Assembly (NCBI RefSeq): GCF_003478445.1
Contig: NZ_QUET01000011.1
Coordinates: 36,247-100,246, forward strand
Direction: 5' to 3'
DNA length: 64,000 bases
Source of the DNA: Roseburia sp. AM59-24XD
Lineage (GTDB): Bacteria > Bacillota > Clostridia > Lachnospirales > Lachnospiraceae
A model generated the notes under the pieces. The model was given only the letters and a program-made list of their open reading frames with translations. It did not search any database and was not told where the DNA came from. A program made the translations under genes and the position numbers. Shown here in pieces: positions 1-9,816 of this stretch (position 1 is its first letter; each line of letters begins with the position of its first letter).

Positions 1-358
1 ATCCAGCAGAGAACGGCGCCGCAAGAATTCCCTGGCAATGTTAGAAATGGTAGGTCTTTCCAAGAAACTGAGGGCTTATCCGAATGAGTTGTCAGGAGGA
101 GAGCAGCAGCGTGTGGCGATTGCGCGTGCTATGGTGAACCGACCGGCAATTCTTCTGGCGGACGAGCCGACCGGAAATCTTGATCCGGAGAATTCCTGGG
201 AGATCATGAAACTGCTTCAGGATGTACATGAGCTTGGAACAACGGTTCTTGTAGTAAGTCATAATGAGGATATCGTCAACAAAATGCAAAAGCGAGTGAT
301 CACTCTGCATAAGGGGCAGATTACAAGCGATGCCAGACAGGGAGGTTATTTACAGTGA
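1..358 (+). CDS. ftsE: Cell division ATP-binding protein FtsE (3' part)
   Basis: This is the C-terminal half of an ABC ATPase; the reading frame is open to the left window edge, so the start and Walker A motif lie outside. Visible are the ABC signature [14 protein letters not shown], the Walker B segment [12 protein letters not shown] and the switch histidine in VVSHN. FtsE pairs with the membrane protein FtsX, and the complex uses ATP hydrolysis at the division site to activate peptidoglycan hydrolases. The stop codon overlaps a GTG that is probably the true start of ftsX, so the two are translationally coupled. The gene family is assigned from motifs plus the ftsX neighbour. Confidence 0.93.
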   Translation, partial: SSRERRRKNSLAMLEMVGLSKKLRAYPNELSGGEQQRVAIARAMVNRPAILLADEPTGNLDPENSWEIMKLLQDVHELGTTVLVVSHNEDIVNKMQKRVITLHKGQITSDARQGGYLQ

Positions 359-365
359 GTACATT

Positions 366-1256
366 ATGGTATGGCTGAAACAGGGCATAAAAAGTATCAT
401 ACAAAATAAAATATTTTCGCTGGCGGCGATCGGTACCATTACGGCGTGTCTGTTCCTGCTGGGCGTATTCTATTCATTGTTGACCAATTTTCAACATATG
501 GTTTATAATGCGGAGAGTACGGTAGGAATCATCGTATTCTTTGATGAAAATGCAACGCAGGCGCAGATCAGCAGTATTGGTCAGCAGATCAAAGCACGCA
601 AGGAGGTTGAACGTGTCGACTATGTTTCTGCAGACGAGGCGTGGAACCGGTTTAAGTCAGAGATTTTGGAGGATCAGCAGGAAATGGTCAACGTATTCGG
701 CAATGACAATCCGTTAGCTAATTCCTCCTCCTATGAGGTTTATCTGAAGGATGTCACGAAGCAGTCGGAGATGGTATCGTTTATTGAGAGCCTGAGCGGT
801 GTGCGCAAGGTCAACAGTGCACAGGAGGCAGCAACCGGCTTCGGAAGCTTTAATATGCTGGTCGGATATGTGTCCGTTTCCATCATTCTGCTGTTGATCC
901 TCGTATCGGTATTCCTGATCTATTCTGCGGTGGATATGGGTATCAATGTGCGAAAGGATGAGATCGCGATCATGAAGCTGATCGGTGCGACGGATCTGTT
1001 TGTGCGTCTTCCGTTTATCGTGGAGGGAATTACCATGGGGATTATCGGAGCGGCAATTCCGCTGGTGATCACCGGCGTGTTATATGATAATGTGGTACGA
1101 TTTATCGTTTCTCACTTCTCGGTACTTTCCGGATGGCTGGCATTTGTCAGTACAGAAGAAGTGTTCCGCGTACTGATTCCATTGTGCCTTGGCATTGGAG
1201 TAGGCATTGGTGTGATCGGAAGTACGATGTCGGTAAGAAAGCATCTTCATGTATAG
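366..1256 (+). CDS. ftsX: Cell division permease-like protein FtsX
   Basis: FtsX is the four-helix membrane partner of FtsE that transmits ATPase motion to extracellular wall hydrolases. The protein shows one N-terminal membrane helix, an extracytoplasmic domain of about 120 residues, then three C-terminal helices, which is the family topology. The start is uncertain. The first ATG at a sensible family position is 366, but the good ribosome site (AGGGAGG at 339-345) points to GTG at 355, which overlaps the ftsE stop. From that GTG the frame reads VSTLWYG and then stops at 376; one extra base near 373-375 would join it to LKQGIKS as in relatives. A one-base deletion at the 5' end is therefore likely. 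The M23 hydrolase downstream is a plausible target of the complex. Confidence 0.9.
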   Translation: MVWLKQGIKSIIQNKIFSLAAIGTITACLFLLGVFYSLLTNFQHMVYNAESTVGIIVFFDENATQAQISSIGQQIKARKEVERVDYVSADEAWNRFKSEILEDQQEMVNVFGNDNPLANSSSYEVYLKDVTKQSEMVSFIESLSGVRKVNSAQEAATGFGSFNMLVGYVSVSIILLLILVSVFLIYSAVDMGINVRKDEIAIMKLIGATDLFVRLPFIVEGITMGIIGAAIPLVITGVLYDNVVRFIVSHFSVLSGWLAFVSTEEVFRVLIPLCLGIGVGIGVIGSTMSVRKHLHV

Positions 1257-1344
1257 CGCGAAGGCATTCCGGGAACAGGAGTCCCCGTGAGAAAGAGGCG
1301 ATGCAAACGGTGATATACCGAGGAACAGATTGGAGTGAGCAGCG

Positions 1345-2652
1345 ATGAGACGAAGATGGAAGATTGCAGCCGGTGTGTGGCTTGCCGGGGCACTTTTGAC
1401 GGGGGCTGCCGGTGTTGCCGGAACGGATCTGTCCGGCTTAAGAGTCATGGATAAGGTATATGCGGCACCGCAGGAGAGTGGAGAGCCGGTCGCATCCCCG
1501 GAGGCAACAGAAGATACAGCCATTGTGAATGACGGCAGCTATCAGGGCAGACTGGATGCGGCGGAACAGAAGCAGCAGAAGCTGAAAGAGGAAAAGAAAG
1601 CCTTGGAGAAGAAGTTGGATAATATTCAGGATTTCACGGACGATGTCAGCAAATATGTGAGCACACTGGATATGCAGATGACGAATCTTCTGGATAATAT
1701 TGATGCCAATAAGGAAGATATCGAAGATATCAAACAGGAGATCCAGTCGGTCAATGAGGAATACGATAATGCACTGAGCAGGCAGCAGGAGCAGTATGAT
1801 GGGATGAAGGCGCACATCAAATATATGTACGAGAATTCGGACAGTAATTATCTGGTGTATCTGATGAAATCGCGCACCCTCGCAGAATTTCTCAGCAGAG
1901 AGGAATACGTTGAAAAGGTCACTAACTATGATAAGGTGCTTCTGAACAAATATCAGCAGGTGCTTGACGAGGTGACGATTGCCCGCCAGAAGGCAGAAGA
2001 GAAGCAGCGGGAAGTGACCGCTACCAAGAATTCCTTAAAATTTGAAAAAGAAAAGCTGGAGCAGCTTTCCGATGAAAAGACAAGACAGATTAAGATTTAT
2101 CAGGGTCTTGTAGCAGATAACCGGCAGAATGTAGCTTCCTATGCGGCACAGATCGCCGATCAGGAGAAGGAGGTCGAAGCAATTCTCCGGGAAGGGCGTG
2201 ATAAGATCTCGCAGAGTGAGAAAAGCGGAGATACGGTACAGATCATGCCGACAAACGGCGAGTATGCATGGCCGCTTCCGGTTTCCGGACGGATCACATC
2301 GACGTTCGGCTATCGTAAGGCACCGACTGCCGGAGCCAGCAGCTATCATAAGGGTGTTGACATTGCGGTCAATACCGGTACCAATGTACTTGCCTGCAAG
2401 GAGGGCAAGGTTGTGACGGCAGCGTACTCTTCCTCTGCCGGCAATTACGTCGCAATTTATCACGGAGGAGGAATTTATTCTTATTATATGCATTGCTCCC
2501 AGCTTAAGACATCTGTCGGAAAGCATGTGGAAAAGGGGCAGGTGATCGCAAGATCCGGTTCCACGGGGATTTCGACCGGTCCGCATCTTCATTTTGCAAT
2601 GTATAAATCCGGCAACTATGTTAATCCGATGTACTATGTGAAACAGCCATAA
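1345..2652 (+). CDS. Secreted coiled-coil M23 peptidoglycan hydrolase (FtsEX effector)
   Basis: This 435-residue exported endopeptidase has a hydrophobic export segment at about residues 8-28. Long coiled-coil stretches follow at about 70-160 and 200-290. A C-terminal M23 (LytM-type) domain runs from about 305 to 430. The zinc and catalytic residues are present: H335 and D339 in HKGVD, and H414/H416 in PHLH. The layout, coiled coil plus LytM domain encoded directly after ftsEX, is that of hydrolases whose coiled coil is bound by FtsX (EnvC/PcsB/CwlO-like). It probably cleaves stem-peptide cross-links during septation or elongation. The start follows GGAG at about 1334. There is no sign of truncation. 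Confidence 0.9.
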   Translation: MRRRWKIAAGVWLAGALLTGAAGVAGTDLSGLRVMDKVYAAPQESGEPVASPEATEDTAIVNDGSYQGRLDAAEQKQQKLKEEKKALEKKLDNIQDFTDDVSKYVSTLDMQMTNLLDNIDANKEDIEDIKQEIQSVNEEYDNALSRQQEQYDGMKAHIKYMYENSDSNYLVYLMKSRTLAEFLSREEYVEKVTNYDKVLLNKYQQVLDEVTIARQKAEEKQREVTATKNSLKFEKEKLEQLSDEKTRQIKIYQGLVADNRQNVASYAAQIADQEKEVEAILREGRDKISQSEKSGDTVQIMPTNGEYAWPLPVSGRITSTFGYRKAPTAGASSYHKGVDIAVNTGTNVLACKEGKVVTAAYSSSAGNYVAIYHGGGIYSYYMHCSQLKTSVGKHVEKGQVIARSGSTGISTGPHLHFAMYKSGNYVNPMYYVKQP

Positions 2653-2657
2653 ATAAG

Positions 2658-2690
2658 TGCCTGCAGTGTGAATGTACTGCAGGCATTTTA
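2658..2690 (+). terminator. Hairpin with weak T tract after the M23 gene
   Basis: A perfect 10-bp stem (TGCCTGCAGT at 2658-2667 with ACTGCAGGCA at 2676-2685) encloses an 8-base loop and is followed by TTTTA. It could be an intrinsic terminator or a partial attenuator before ctpA, because the T tract is short. Confidence 0.65.
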
Positions 2691-2732
2691 GGCATGAAGT
2701 GAGAATATAATGAGCAGAAAAGAGGTTTTGTA

Positions 2733-3947
2733 ATGAAAAACAGGAAATTTTGGCAGGGATTTTTGACGGGAGGACTGAGTGTTTTGCTTTGTATGCTGTT
2801 GGTTTGTGCCGGACTGACGGTGACAGGGAAGATCGACATCAGAAATATGATCATGAAGGTTTCGTCCGGAAGTATCCTGAATAAGAAACTGGACAGCAAG
2901 ATGACAGAGCTTCAGGCGTATATTGATCAGTTCTTTCTCGATGATATTGACCGGGAAAAGGTGCAGGATTCCATCTGCAAAGGAATGGTCGATGGACTGG
3001 GAGACGTTTACGCCGCATATTACAATGAGGAAGAATATAAGGATATGAAGGAGAAGACCTCCGGCAATTACTGCGGCATCGGCGCTTATGTGAGCCAGAG
3101 CGCAACCGATGGTGCGATCACGATTGTGCAGCCGATCAAGGACAGTCCGGCAGAAAAAGTCGGACTCAAGTCCGGAGACATTATCAGTGAGGTTAACGGT
3201 AAGAGTGTGGAAGGCATGGATCTGACTGCGGTTGTCAGCAAAATGAAAGGCAAAGCCGGAACGAAGGTAGAGCTTACGGTGTTAAGAGATAATCATCAGA
3301 AGAAATTTACGATCACAAGAGAAGAGATCCATTCTCAGACAGTTGCGTATAAGATGTTGGATGGAAAGATTGGTTATATTGAGGTCAGCTCCTTCGAGGA
3401 AGTGACAAAGCAGCAATTCCGTGATGCGCTCGATGATCTGGAAAAGCAGGGAGAGAAGTCTCTGGTCATTGATCTGCGCAATAATGGTGGAGGTTTGCTC
3501 AGCACGGCGGTCGATATGCTTGACCGTCTGCTCCCGGAGGGCATTGTGGTATATACCAAGGATAAGGACGGCAAGAAAGAGGTTTATCGCTCTACGGATA
3601 AGGAAAGCTTTGATAAGCCGATCGCCATTCTGGTCAATGAAAATTCTGCCAGTGCATCCGAAGTATTCTCCGGAGCAATGCAGGATTACAATAAGGCAGT
3701 TCTTGTGGGAACGACAACTTTTGGAAAGGGAATTGTGCAGACCGTATTTGATCTGTCGGATGGAACGGCGATCAAGCTGACGACAGCCAAGTATTACACG
3801 CCGAAGGGACGTAACATCCACGGAACCGGTCTGGAGCCGGACATCACGGAGGCACTCAATGATCAGACACACCGGCAGAAAAAGAGTGGTGTCCTGATCG
3901 ACAACCAGATGCAGCGTGCGATCGATTATCTGAAAAACGGAAAATAA
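2733..3947 (+). CDS. ctpA: Carboxy-terminal processing protease (S41, PDZ)
   Basis: This 404-residue membrane-anchored serine protease of the CtpA/CtpB/Tsp family has an N-terminal membrane helix (about 10-30), a PDZ domain (about 110-195) and an S41 protease domain (about 205-375). The Ser-Lys dyad and its helper Gln are visible as S307 (in ENSASASE), K332 (in TTFGKG) and Q336, with the same 25- and 4-residue spacings as E. coli Tsp (S430/K455/Q459). Such enzymes trim exported proteins at their C termini. Here it sits directly after an FtsEX-hydrolase set, so turnover or processing of wall hydrolases is a reasonable inference. The ATG follows AGAGG. Confidence 0.92.
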   Translation: MKNRKFWQGFLTGGLSVLLCMLLVCAGLTVTGKIDIRNMIMKVSSGSILNKKLDSKMTELQAYIDQFFLDDIDREKVQDSICKGMVDGLGDVYAAYYNEEEYKDMKEKTSGNYCGIGAYVSQSATDGAITIVQPIKDSPAEKVGLKSGDIISEVNGKSVEGMDLTAVVSKMKGKAGTKVELTVLRDNHQKKFTITREEIHSQTVAYKMLDGKIGYIEVSSFEEVTKQQFRDALDDLEKQGEKSLVIDLRNNGGGLLSTAVDMLDRLLPEGIVVYTKDKDGKKEVYRSTDKESFDKPIAILVNENSASASEVFSGAMQDYNKAVLVGTTTFGKGIVQTVFDLSDGTAIKLTTAKYYTPKGRNIHGTGLEPDITEALNDQTHRQKKSGVLIDNQMQRAIDYLKNGK

Positions 3948-4033
3948 TTTTTTGCAAAATAATGAAGATACCGGTAAAGGAAAAGGACAAATTTTCCGAT
4001 ATACAGTACATAATATATAGGAGGGAAAGAAAT

Positions 4034-7000
4034 ATGAACCGAAGAAAAATGGAAAAACGCAGTTTATCATGGTTGTTGGTTTTATCCATGGTTCTCAGCC
4101 TTTTTGGCGGATTTTCTGCGCCAAACAAGGCAAAGGCTGCAACAGGCGACGCTACTATTTCATTTGGTGAGCCGAGCATTTCAGCAAGTGGATATTATAC
4201 TTACCCGAATGCCAAGGTGACACTGCCGGATGAGGATAAGCTGATCCACAATTTAACCGTAACAGTTGACAGTGGATATATTAAGGTAACATCCACATCT
4301 ATCAAGGATAAGAGAGGTGATACGATCACCGGTAAAGGTATCCTGACCACAGAGAGTCTTCAGGAGAAGGACGAAACCAATGGTGGACTGAGTCAGGGTA
4401 GTGGAAGCGAGACGTTATCAACAGACAGCTCATCCAAATATGAGACAATCTCTTTTGACTTTGATGAGATCCGTGGCGAGACCGCTCCGGGAGCACCAGT
4501 ATATGCCATTGAGAATTATCTTAAGACACTTCGTTTTACCACCAGTAAGACAGGTGGTCAGACCGTTACGATCACAGCAACGACACTTGGTGTGAACGAT
4601 CTTAAGACAACGATCAACGGTGCTGAGATCCCGCTTCATTATTATAATGGTCATTTTTATGGCTATGTAACGAACTGGTGCAACTGGAGAACTGCTTATG
4701 ATGAGGCATCCGGTGCAAAGTTTGCCGGAGTAAAGGGTTATCTTGCAACTCTGACAAGCCGTGGCGAGGATCGTTTCCTGTATTCTACCTTCCCGCTGTA
4801 CGGACAGCTTGCAAAGGAAGGATGGATGGGATGTACCAGAGCAACTCTGGAGTCCGTTGAGGCAGGAACAGAGGCAGAGAATCTTCCGAAGATTACTTCT
4901 AATAATGATCCGAACTTCATCTGGCGCTGGGTATCCGGTCCGGAGGCAGGCAAGGAATTTGGTCAGCAGACAACCGCTTACGGATTTGGCTCCGGGGACG
5001 GTGGTTTTGAGACATTTGACGGTCACTTCTCTAACTGGCAGAGCAGTGGCAACATTGAGCCGAACGGTGGTGCAAACGAGCCGGAGGCATTTGGTTATTA
5101 TGGTAAGTACGCATACGGACGTTGGAATGACTACAGTGCAACCTCCTGCGTCGGTGGTTACTACATTGAGTTCGGTGGTATGCCGGGCGATGATGAGACT
5201 CTGAAGGATAACTTAGGTGATAAGATCGTTGTTAAGAGCGATAAGACTGAGCCGGACATTGTCAATCCGGACGTAAAGGATCCTTCTGCTACAAGTGCAC
5301 CGAAGAAGACATTGACCGGTGAGCCGGTGATCAAGCTTCGTGATGAGGATGCAGATGTTGAAGTTGGTACAAGATTAAAGGCTGACACCTCTAATGTCGG
5401 ACCTTCCGATGCTACCTATACATATAAGTGGTATGTGCAGGATGAAGGTACAGGCACATGGTCTGAGATTCCGAATACAGCAGGCAATGTCAATTTAACA
5501 CTGACGAAAGATACGCTTGATCATAAGATCAAGGTTGAGGTTGTTGGTACCGATGATTATGAGGATCAGGTTCTGAGCTCTCAGCCGTTTAATGCCACAC
5601 ATACAAAGCAGGTACTCATCGGAACACCGACGATTGAAAAGAAGAACAGCACAGATAAGCTGGAGCCTGGTACAGTTATCCAGGCGAAGTTAGATGATCT
5701 TGTTGATCCGTCTGATCCGGATATTGACAAGGAGCTTCACTTTGAGTGGATCGCAAAGGATCCGAAGACCGGTGGAGAGACAGTCATCGGTAAGGATGAA
5801 CCATCTTACGTTATCAAGTCGGATGACCTTGGAAAGGATATCTATGTAAAGGTAACTGCCAAGGAAGATTCGGATAAGTATACAGGAAGTGCGAAATCAG
5901 AGGATGCATTTACATTGCCGCCGGCACCGACAGCAACACCGGTACCGACCAATGCACCAACACCGGAGCCTGTACTGGAGCCGATTGTTGGACGTCCATC
6001 TATCGTAAACGATGTCACAGATGAAGAGGGCAACCCTCTCAATAAGGTTGGAACTGTTCTGAACGCCAACATTGACAAGATCACACCGGAGGGTGCAAAG
6101 AAATCATTGATCTATCAGTGGTACGTCCGCGAGAGCGATGGTACATTGACCGCAATTGACGGTGCAACAGAGCCGACGTTGACTCTGACAGAGAACGAGC
6201 TTAATAAGCAGCTTCTCGTAGCAGTAACCGGTAACGAGGATGAGGGCTATTACGGAACGAGAAACTCTTTCCCGTATGATGCAACACAGCAGAAGGAAAA
6301 GATCAAGGGAACCGTTAAGATCATTAACGAAACCAAGGCAAAGGATTCCGTAACAGGCGAAGAGTATGAGGTAAAGCGTGAGGGAACGATCCTTACAGCA
6401 GATATTGATGGTGTAACGCCGGAGGATTCTCACAATACACTGACCTATCAGTGGTATGTAAAGGAGTCTGACGGAAAGCTGACACCGATCCAGGATGCAA
6501 CCGACCGCAGCTATACATTGACAACGGCTGAGGTGAATAAGGAGATTGTTGTTGAAGTAAAGGGTAACGGTAAGTACAAAGGAAGTGTATCTTCCAATCC
6601 GTATGATACAACACGTACCGATTCCGATGTCAAGATCGAGGATTCCGATCAGGAAGGAAAGAGAATCATCGTGGTATCTCCGACGATGAAGGATACTGTA
6701 TATGCAATCGTGGATGCGAGTGGAGACGGAACACCATTGCTTAACATCCCGACAGTGGATGAGAAGGGTGTGTCTCAGTATCCAAACGTATACACCACTG
6801 AGCTGCCTGGATATTACAGACCAAGCGAGCCGGGTGGAAAGCTGATTTTTACTGTCGATAAGGATAAAGAGTATGTCATCTATGCCAAGAAGGATACAAA
6901 GACAGATGTTGTCATTGTCGGTCCGGAGATCGAGGGAGTAACCATTGTGGATTATGATGACAAGGGTACTTTAGAGCGAAATGACGATGATACGATTTCT

Positions 7001-8308
7001 ATCGAGGTCAATCCTGCAGACCCTGGATACCAGTACGCAATCCTGAACAAGGTGGACGGAAAGTATTATGATATGCCTGTAGAGTATGATCCGGTTAAGA
7101 AGGAATATGTTTACGACAAAGATAAGAACGATGGTTTCCTGACAACCGGTGGTGAAGGTAAGGTAATCTTCTCCAACCTTCCGGCAGACGGTACCTATAA
7201 GGTGGTTGCCATTCCGGTAGGAAAGACGATCGATGATGAGATTTATCAGGGATTGAAGCCGAGCCAGATTCAAGGTGGTTCACCGGATATTATCTCCGTG
7301 CCAAAGCCTATCCAGAGTCCGAAGCCAAGCGAGAGTCCGGATCCTGGAAGTTCATCTGATCCAAGTGCAAGTGCAACGCCGGATCCGAATGCAAGTGCAA
7401 CGCCGGATCCAAACGCAAGTACCAAACCGGATCCAAATGCGAGTGCAACACCGGATCCAAATGCAAGCGGTAAGCCATCCGCAAGCCCGTCAGCGAGTGC
7501 ATCAGCAACACCTTCTTCCACACCGGGAGCAGGAAATGCTACTGCGGCACCGTTAGATCCGGATCAGCAGAGCAGAGTTGATAAGTTCGTTGAGGAGCAT
7601 GGAAAGAATCCGTCAACCGGAGAGATCATTAAGAAGGTTGATGATCTGACAAAGGATGTCGTTTCTTCCGGTGAGAAGGAATGGAATCAGTTGTCCTCTG
7701 CAGAGCAGGATGCCGTAAACCAGAGATTGAAGGATGGCGGATGCCCATATACTTATCAGGAGCTTCTTCAGATGGCTAACACATATAAGATTCCTGGATT
7801 CAAGCTTCATAAGGTTATGAAGAAGAACTCCAAGGCTAAGCTGAAGCTTATGAAGTGCAAGGGTGCTACGATCATTGTGACATCAACCAACAAGAAGGTT
7901 GCCACAGTGAATAAGAAGGGTGTCATCAAGGCAAAGAAGAAGGGTAAAGCAACTCTGACAGTCACAGCGGTTAAGGGCAAGTACAGCAACCGTCTGGTAA
8001 TCAACATTGAGGTTCGTAAGAAGTTCAAAAATGCGACAGAGCTTAAGAAGTTCAAGTCCAACCGCATTAAGACGCCGACGATTCTGATCGCTAAGAAGAG
8101 AAAGCTGAAAAAGTCCACAAAGATCAAGATCTATGGTCTGGAGAAGAATGCAAAGGTGAAGTATATTTCTTATAACAAGAAGGCGCTTCCAATCAACAAG
8201 AAGGGACGTTACACTGCAAAGAAGAAGGGAAGATCCCTGATGCGTGTAACCGTAAAGCAGAATGATAAGACTTACTTCTTATATCTGTATGTAACAGCCT
8301 TCAAATAA
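4034..8308 (+). CDS. Giant secreted surface protein: C-type-lectin-like, Ig-like repeats, Big2
   Basis: This protein has about 1,424 residues. The ATG at 4034 is chosen because it follows AGGAGGG and starts a clear signal peptide (basic residues, then WLLVLSMVLSLFGGF, then an A-rich cleavage region near residue 36). Residues about 200-380 resemble a C-type-lectin fold, with GHFYGYV, an early W, EPN, GRWND and GYYIEFGG. Next come at least four tandem Ig-like units (about 425-855) sharing a YxWYV...G...L core. Another all-beta segment, a linker rich in Pro, Asp, Ser and Ala with DPNASATP repeats (about 1090-1170), a helical segment and a very basic Big2-type domain (about 1255-1330) complete it. 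No LPXTG motif or membrane anchor is seen, so retention may rely on the basic C terminus. An adhesin or glycan-binding role is inferred, not shown. Confidence 0.88.
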   Translation: MNRRKMEKRSLSWLLVLSMVLSLFGGFSAPNKAKAATGDATISFGEPSISASGYYTYPNAKVTLPDEDKLIHNLTVTVDSGYIKVTSTSIKDKRGDTITGKGILTTESLQEKDETNGGLSQGSGSETLSTDSSSKYETISFDFDEIRGETAPGAPVYAIENYLKTLRFTTSKTGGQTVTITATTLGVNDLKTTINGAEIPLHYYNGHFYGYVTNWCNWRTAYDEASGAKFAGVKGYLATLTSRGEDRFLYSTFPLYGQLAKEGWMGCTRATLESVEAGTEAENLPKITSNNDPNFIWRWVSGPEAGKEFGQQTTAYGFGSGDGGFETFDGHFSNWQSSGNIEPNGGANEPEAFGYYGKYAYGRWNDYSATSCVGGYYIEFGGMPGDDETLKDNLGDKIVVKSDKTEPDIVNPDVKDPSATSAPKKTLTGEPVIKLRDEDADVEVGTRLKADTSNVGPSDATYTYKWYVQDEGTGTWSEIPNTAGNVNLTLTKDTLDHKIKVEVVGTDDYEDQVLSSQPFNATHTKQVLIGTPTIEKKNSTDKLEPGTVIQAKLDDLVDPSDPDIDKELHFEWIAKDPKTGGETVIGKDEPSYVIKSDDLGKDIYVKVTAKEDSDKYTGSAKSEDAFTLPPAPTATPVPTNAPTPEPVLEPIVGRPSIVNDVTDEEGNPLNKVGTVLNANIDKITPEGAKKSLIYQWYVRESDGTLTAIDGATEPTLTLTENELNKQLLVAVTGNEDEGYYGTRNSFPYDATQQKEKIKGTVKIINETKAKDSVTGEEYEVKREGTILTADIDGVTPEDSHNTLTYQWYVKESDGKLTPIQDATDRSYTLTTAEVNKEIVVEVKGNGKYKGSVSSNPYDTTRTDSDVKIEDSDQEGKRIIVVSPTMKDTVYAIVDASGDGTPLLNIPTVDEKGVSQYPNVYTTELPGYYRPSEPGGKLIFTVDKDKEYVIYAKKDTKTDVVIVGPEIEGVTIVDYDDKGTLERNDDDTISIEVNPADPGYQYAILNKVDGKYYDMPVEYDPVKKEYVYDKDKNDGFLTTGGEGKVIFSNLPADGTYKVVAIPVGKTIDDEIYQGLKPSQIQGGSPDIISVPKPIQSPKPSESPDPGSSSDPSASATPDPNASATPDPNASTKPDPNASATPDPNASGKPSASPSASASATPSSTPGAGNATAAPLDPDQQSRVDKFVEEHGKNPSTGEIIKKVDDLTKDVVSSGEKEWNQLSSAEQDAVNQRLKDGGCPYTYQELLQMANTYKIPGFKLHKVMKKNSKAKLKLMKCKGATIIVTSTNKKVATVNKKGVIKAKKKGKATLTVTAVKGKYSNRLVINIEVRKKFKNATELKKFKSNRIKTPTILIAKKRKLKKSTKIKIYGLEKNAKVKYISYNKKALPINKKGRYTAKKKGRSLMRVTVKQNDKTYFLYLYVTAFK

Positions 8309-8346
8309 ACAAAACAACACTCTGAGTGAACAGAGCAGAATATGAC

Positions 8347-8379
8347 GGACGTCGTACCGAAAGGTACGGCGTCCTTTTT
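8347..8379 (+). terminator. Strong intrinsic terminator
   Basis: A 12-bp stem GGACGTCGTACC / GGTACGGCGTCC (8347-8358 and 8363-8374; one G-T pair) carries a GAAA tetraloop and is followed by TTTTT. It ends the surface-protein transcript and insulates the sulfur operon. Confidence 0.93.
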
Positions 8380-8480
8380 GCGTATAAGAAGATGCCTGTA
8401 ACATAGTAGAAATCAAGAACAAAACGCTGGTCTTGTGCTTTTTTGGGGACGCCGGTAAACGGGGATGAAACTTTTTTGAT

Positions 8481-8517
8481 ATTTCCTATTGACAAAGTAT
8501 GAAATCAGGTGTAATAT
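8481..8517 (+). promoter_or_regulatory. Promoter of the sulfur operon with overlapping inverted repeat
   Basis: The -35 box TTGACA (8489-8494) and -10 box TAATAT (8512-8517) are separated by 17 bp. Overlapping the -35 is an imperfect inverted repeat, ATTTCCTATT (8481-8490) against AGTATGAAAT (8496-8505), matching at 8 of 10 positions. It is well placed for a repressor. Because a CymR-like gene lies in the same locus, CymR binding is an inference. Confidence 0.75.
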
Positions 8518-8561
8518 ATCCCTAGTAAGTCGATAGAGATTAGAGGAATTGGAGAAAACAA

Positions 8562-9799
8562 ATGACAGAGTATGGATTTAACACAATGCTTTTACACGGT
8601 GTGAAGCAGAACGATCCCTATGGAGCGACACACACACCGGTTTATCAAAGCAGTGCCTTTCGGCATGAGAGTGCCGAGGATCTGGAGAATATCTTCACGA
8701 ATAAGGCGATGGGATTTTCCTACACCCGGATCAATAATCCTACCGTGGAGGCATTTGAGCAGAGGATCACGAAGCTGGAGCGAGGTGTAGCAAGCGTTGC
8801 GTGTGCTTCCGGGATGGCAGCATTATTTAATGCACTTGCCAATATCCTGCAGGCAGGCGATGAGGTGGTTGCAGCCGCCGGCTTATATGGCGGTACCGTA
8901 GAGCTTTTTGAAGATCTGGAAAGCTTTGGAATCACAACAAAGTATGTGACAGAGAACGAACCACAGGCTTATGAGAAGCTCATCACGGAGCATACGAGAG
9001 TTATCTTTGCAGAGACGATAGGCAATCCGAAGTTAGATGTGACAGACATCAGGGCAGTGGCAGATATGGCACATGCACATGGACTTCCGCTGGTGATTGA
9101 CAACACAGTGGCGACACCGTATCTGGTCAGACCGCTGGAGCTTGGAGCAGATGTGGTTGTTAATTCCTCTTCAAAGTACATAAATGGCAACAGCGATGCC
9201 ATAAGCGGTATTCTCACCTGGAGCGGAAAGTTTGCATGGGATCCGGAGAGATATCCGGGACTTGTCCCATATAAGAAGTTTGGACCGATGGCATACGTCG
9301 CAAAGCTTCGCAACGGATTATTCCGAAATACAGGAGCCTGTTTATCTCCGCAGAATGCATTTCTTAATAATCTGGGTCTGGAAACACTGGGCTTCGAATG
9401 CAGCGCCAGTGTGAAAATGCAAAGGAGCTTGCAGAGTTCTTAAGAGACATGGGAGTCGGTCTTACGGTCAACTATCCGGGATTGCCGGAGAGTCCTTATT
9501 ATGAGCTGGCAAGCAGGCAGCTTGACGGTGGCTACGGCGCGATCATCACGGTGAGAACAGGAAGCAGAGAGAAGGCATTTGAGATCATTAACACATTAAA
9601 GCTTCCATACATTTTGTCCAACATTGGGGACACCAAGACATTAGTTCTTCATCCGGCGTCAACCATTGCGGTTCATCTTTCCAAGGAAGATCAGCTGCAG
9701 TCGGGAGTATATGAGGATCTGATCCGCATCAGTGTTGGTATCGAAGATATTGAAGATCTGAAAACGGATTTTGAGGCTGCAATTCGCGCGGCACAATAA
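8562..9799 (+). CDS. metY: O-acetylhomoserine sulfhydrylase MetY (frameshifted)
   Basis: This is a PLP-dependent Cys/Met-metabolism enzyme that makes homocysteine from O-acetylhomoserine and a sulfur donor. The PLP lysine is K205 in NSSSKYING, and the N terminus GVKQNDPYGATHTP is typical. The frame breaks near 9389: the first part stops at 9443, and the rest, from MQRQCENAKELAEFL, continues to 9799 in the next frame. One extra G in the GGG run at 9389-9391 gives LETLGLRMQRQC, the family sequence, so a one-base deletion (probably a sequencing error) is the simplest view. It is the first gene of the sulfur operon. Next to a ThiS-like carrier, an E1-like enzyme and a JAMM protease, its likely donor is a protein thiocarboxylate rather than free sulfide. 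Confidence 0.93.
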
Positions 9800-9816
9800 A
9801 TAAAAGGGCATATGTT

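Noticed and set aside
1438..1815. Antisense reading frames opposite the coiled-coil region (and many similar ones elsewhere)
   Set aside because: They mirror codon bias of the real gene, lack ribosome sites and have no recognisable domains.
3962..4033. Longer start for the surface protein
   Set aside because: It would put 24 charged residues before the signal peptide, and AGGAGGG is placed for ATG 4034.
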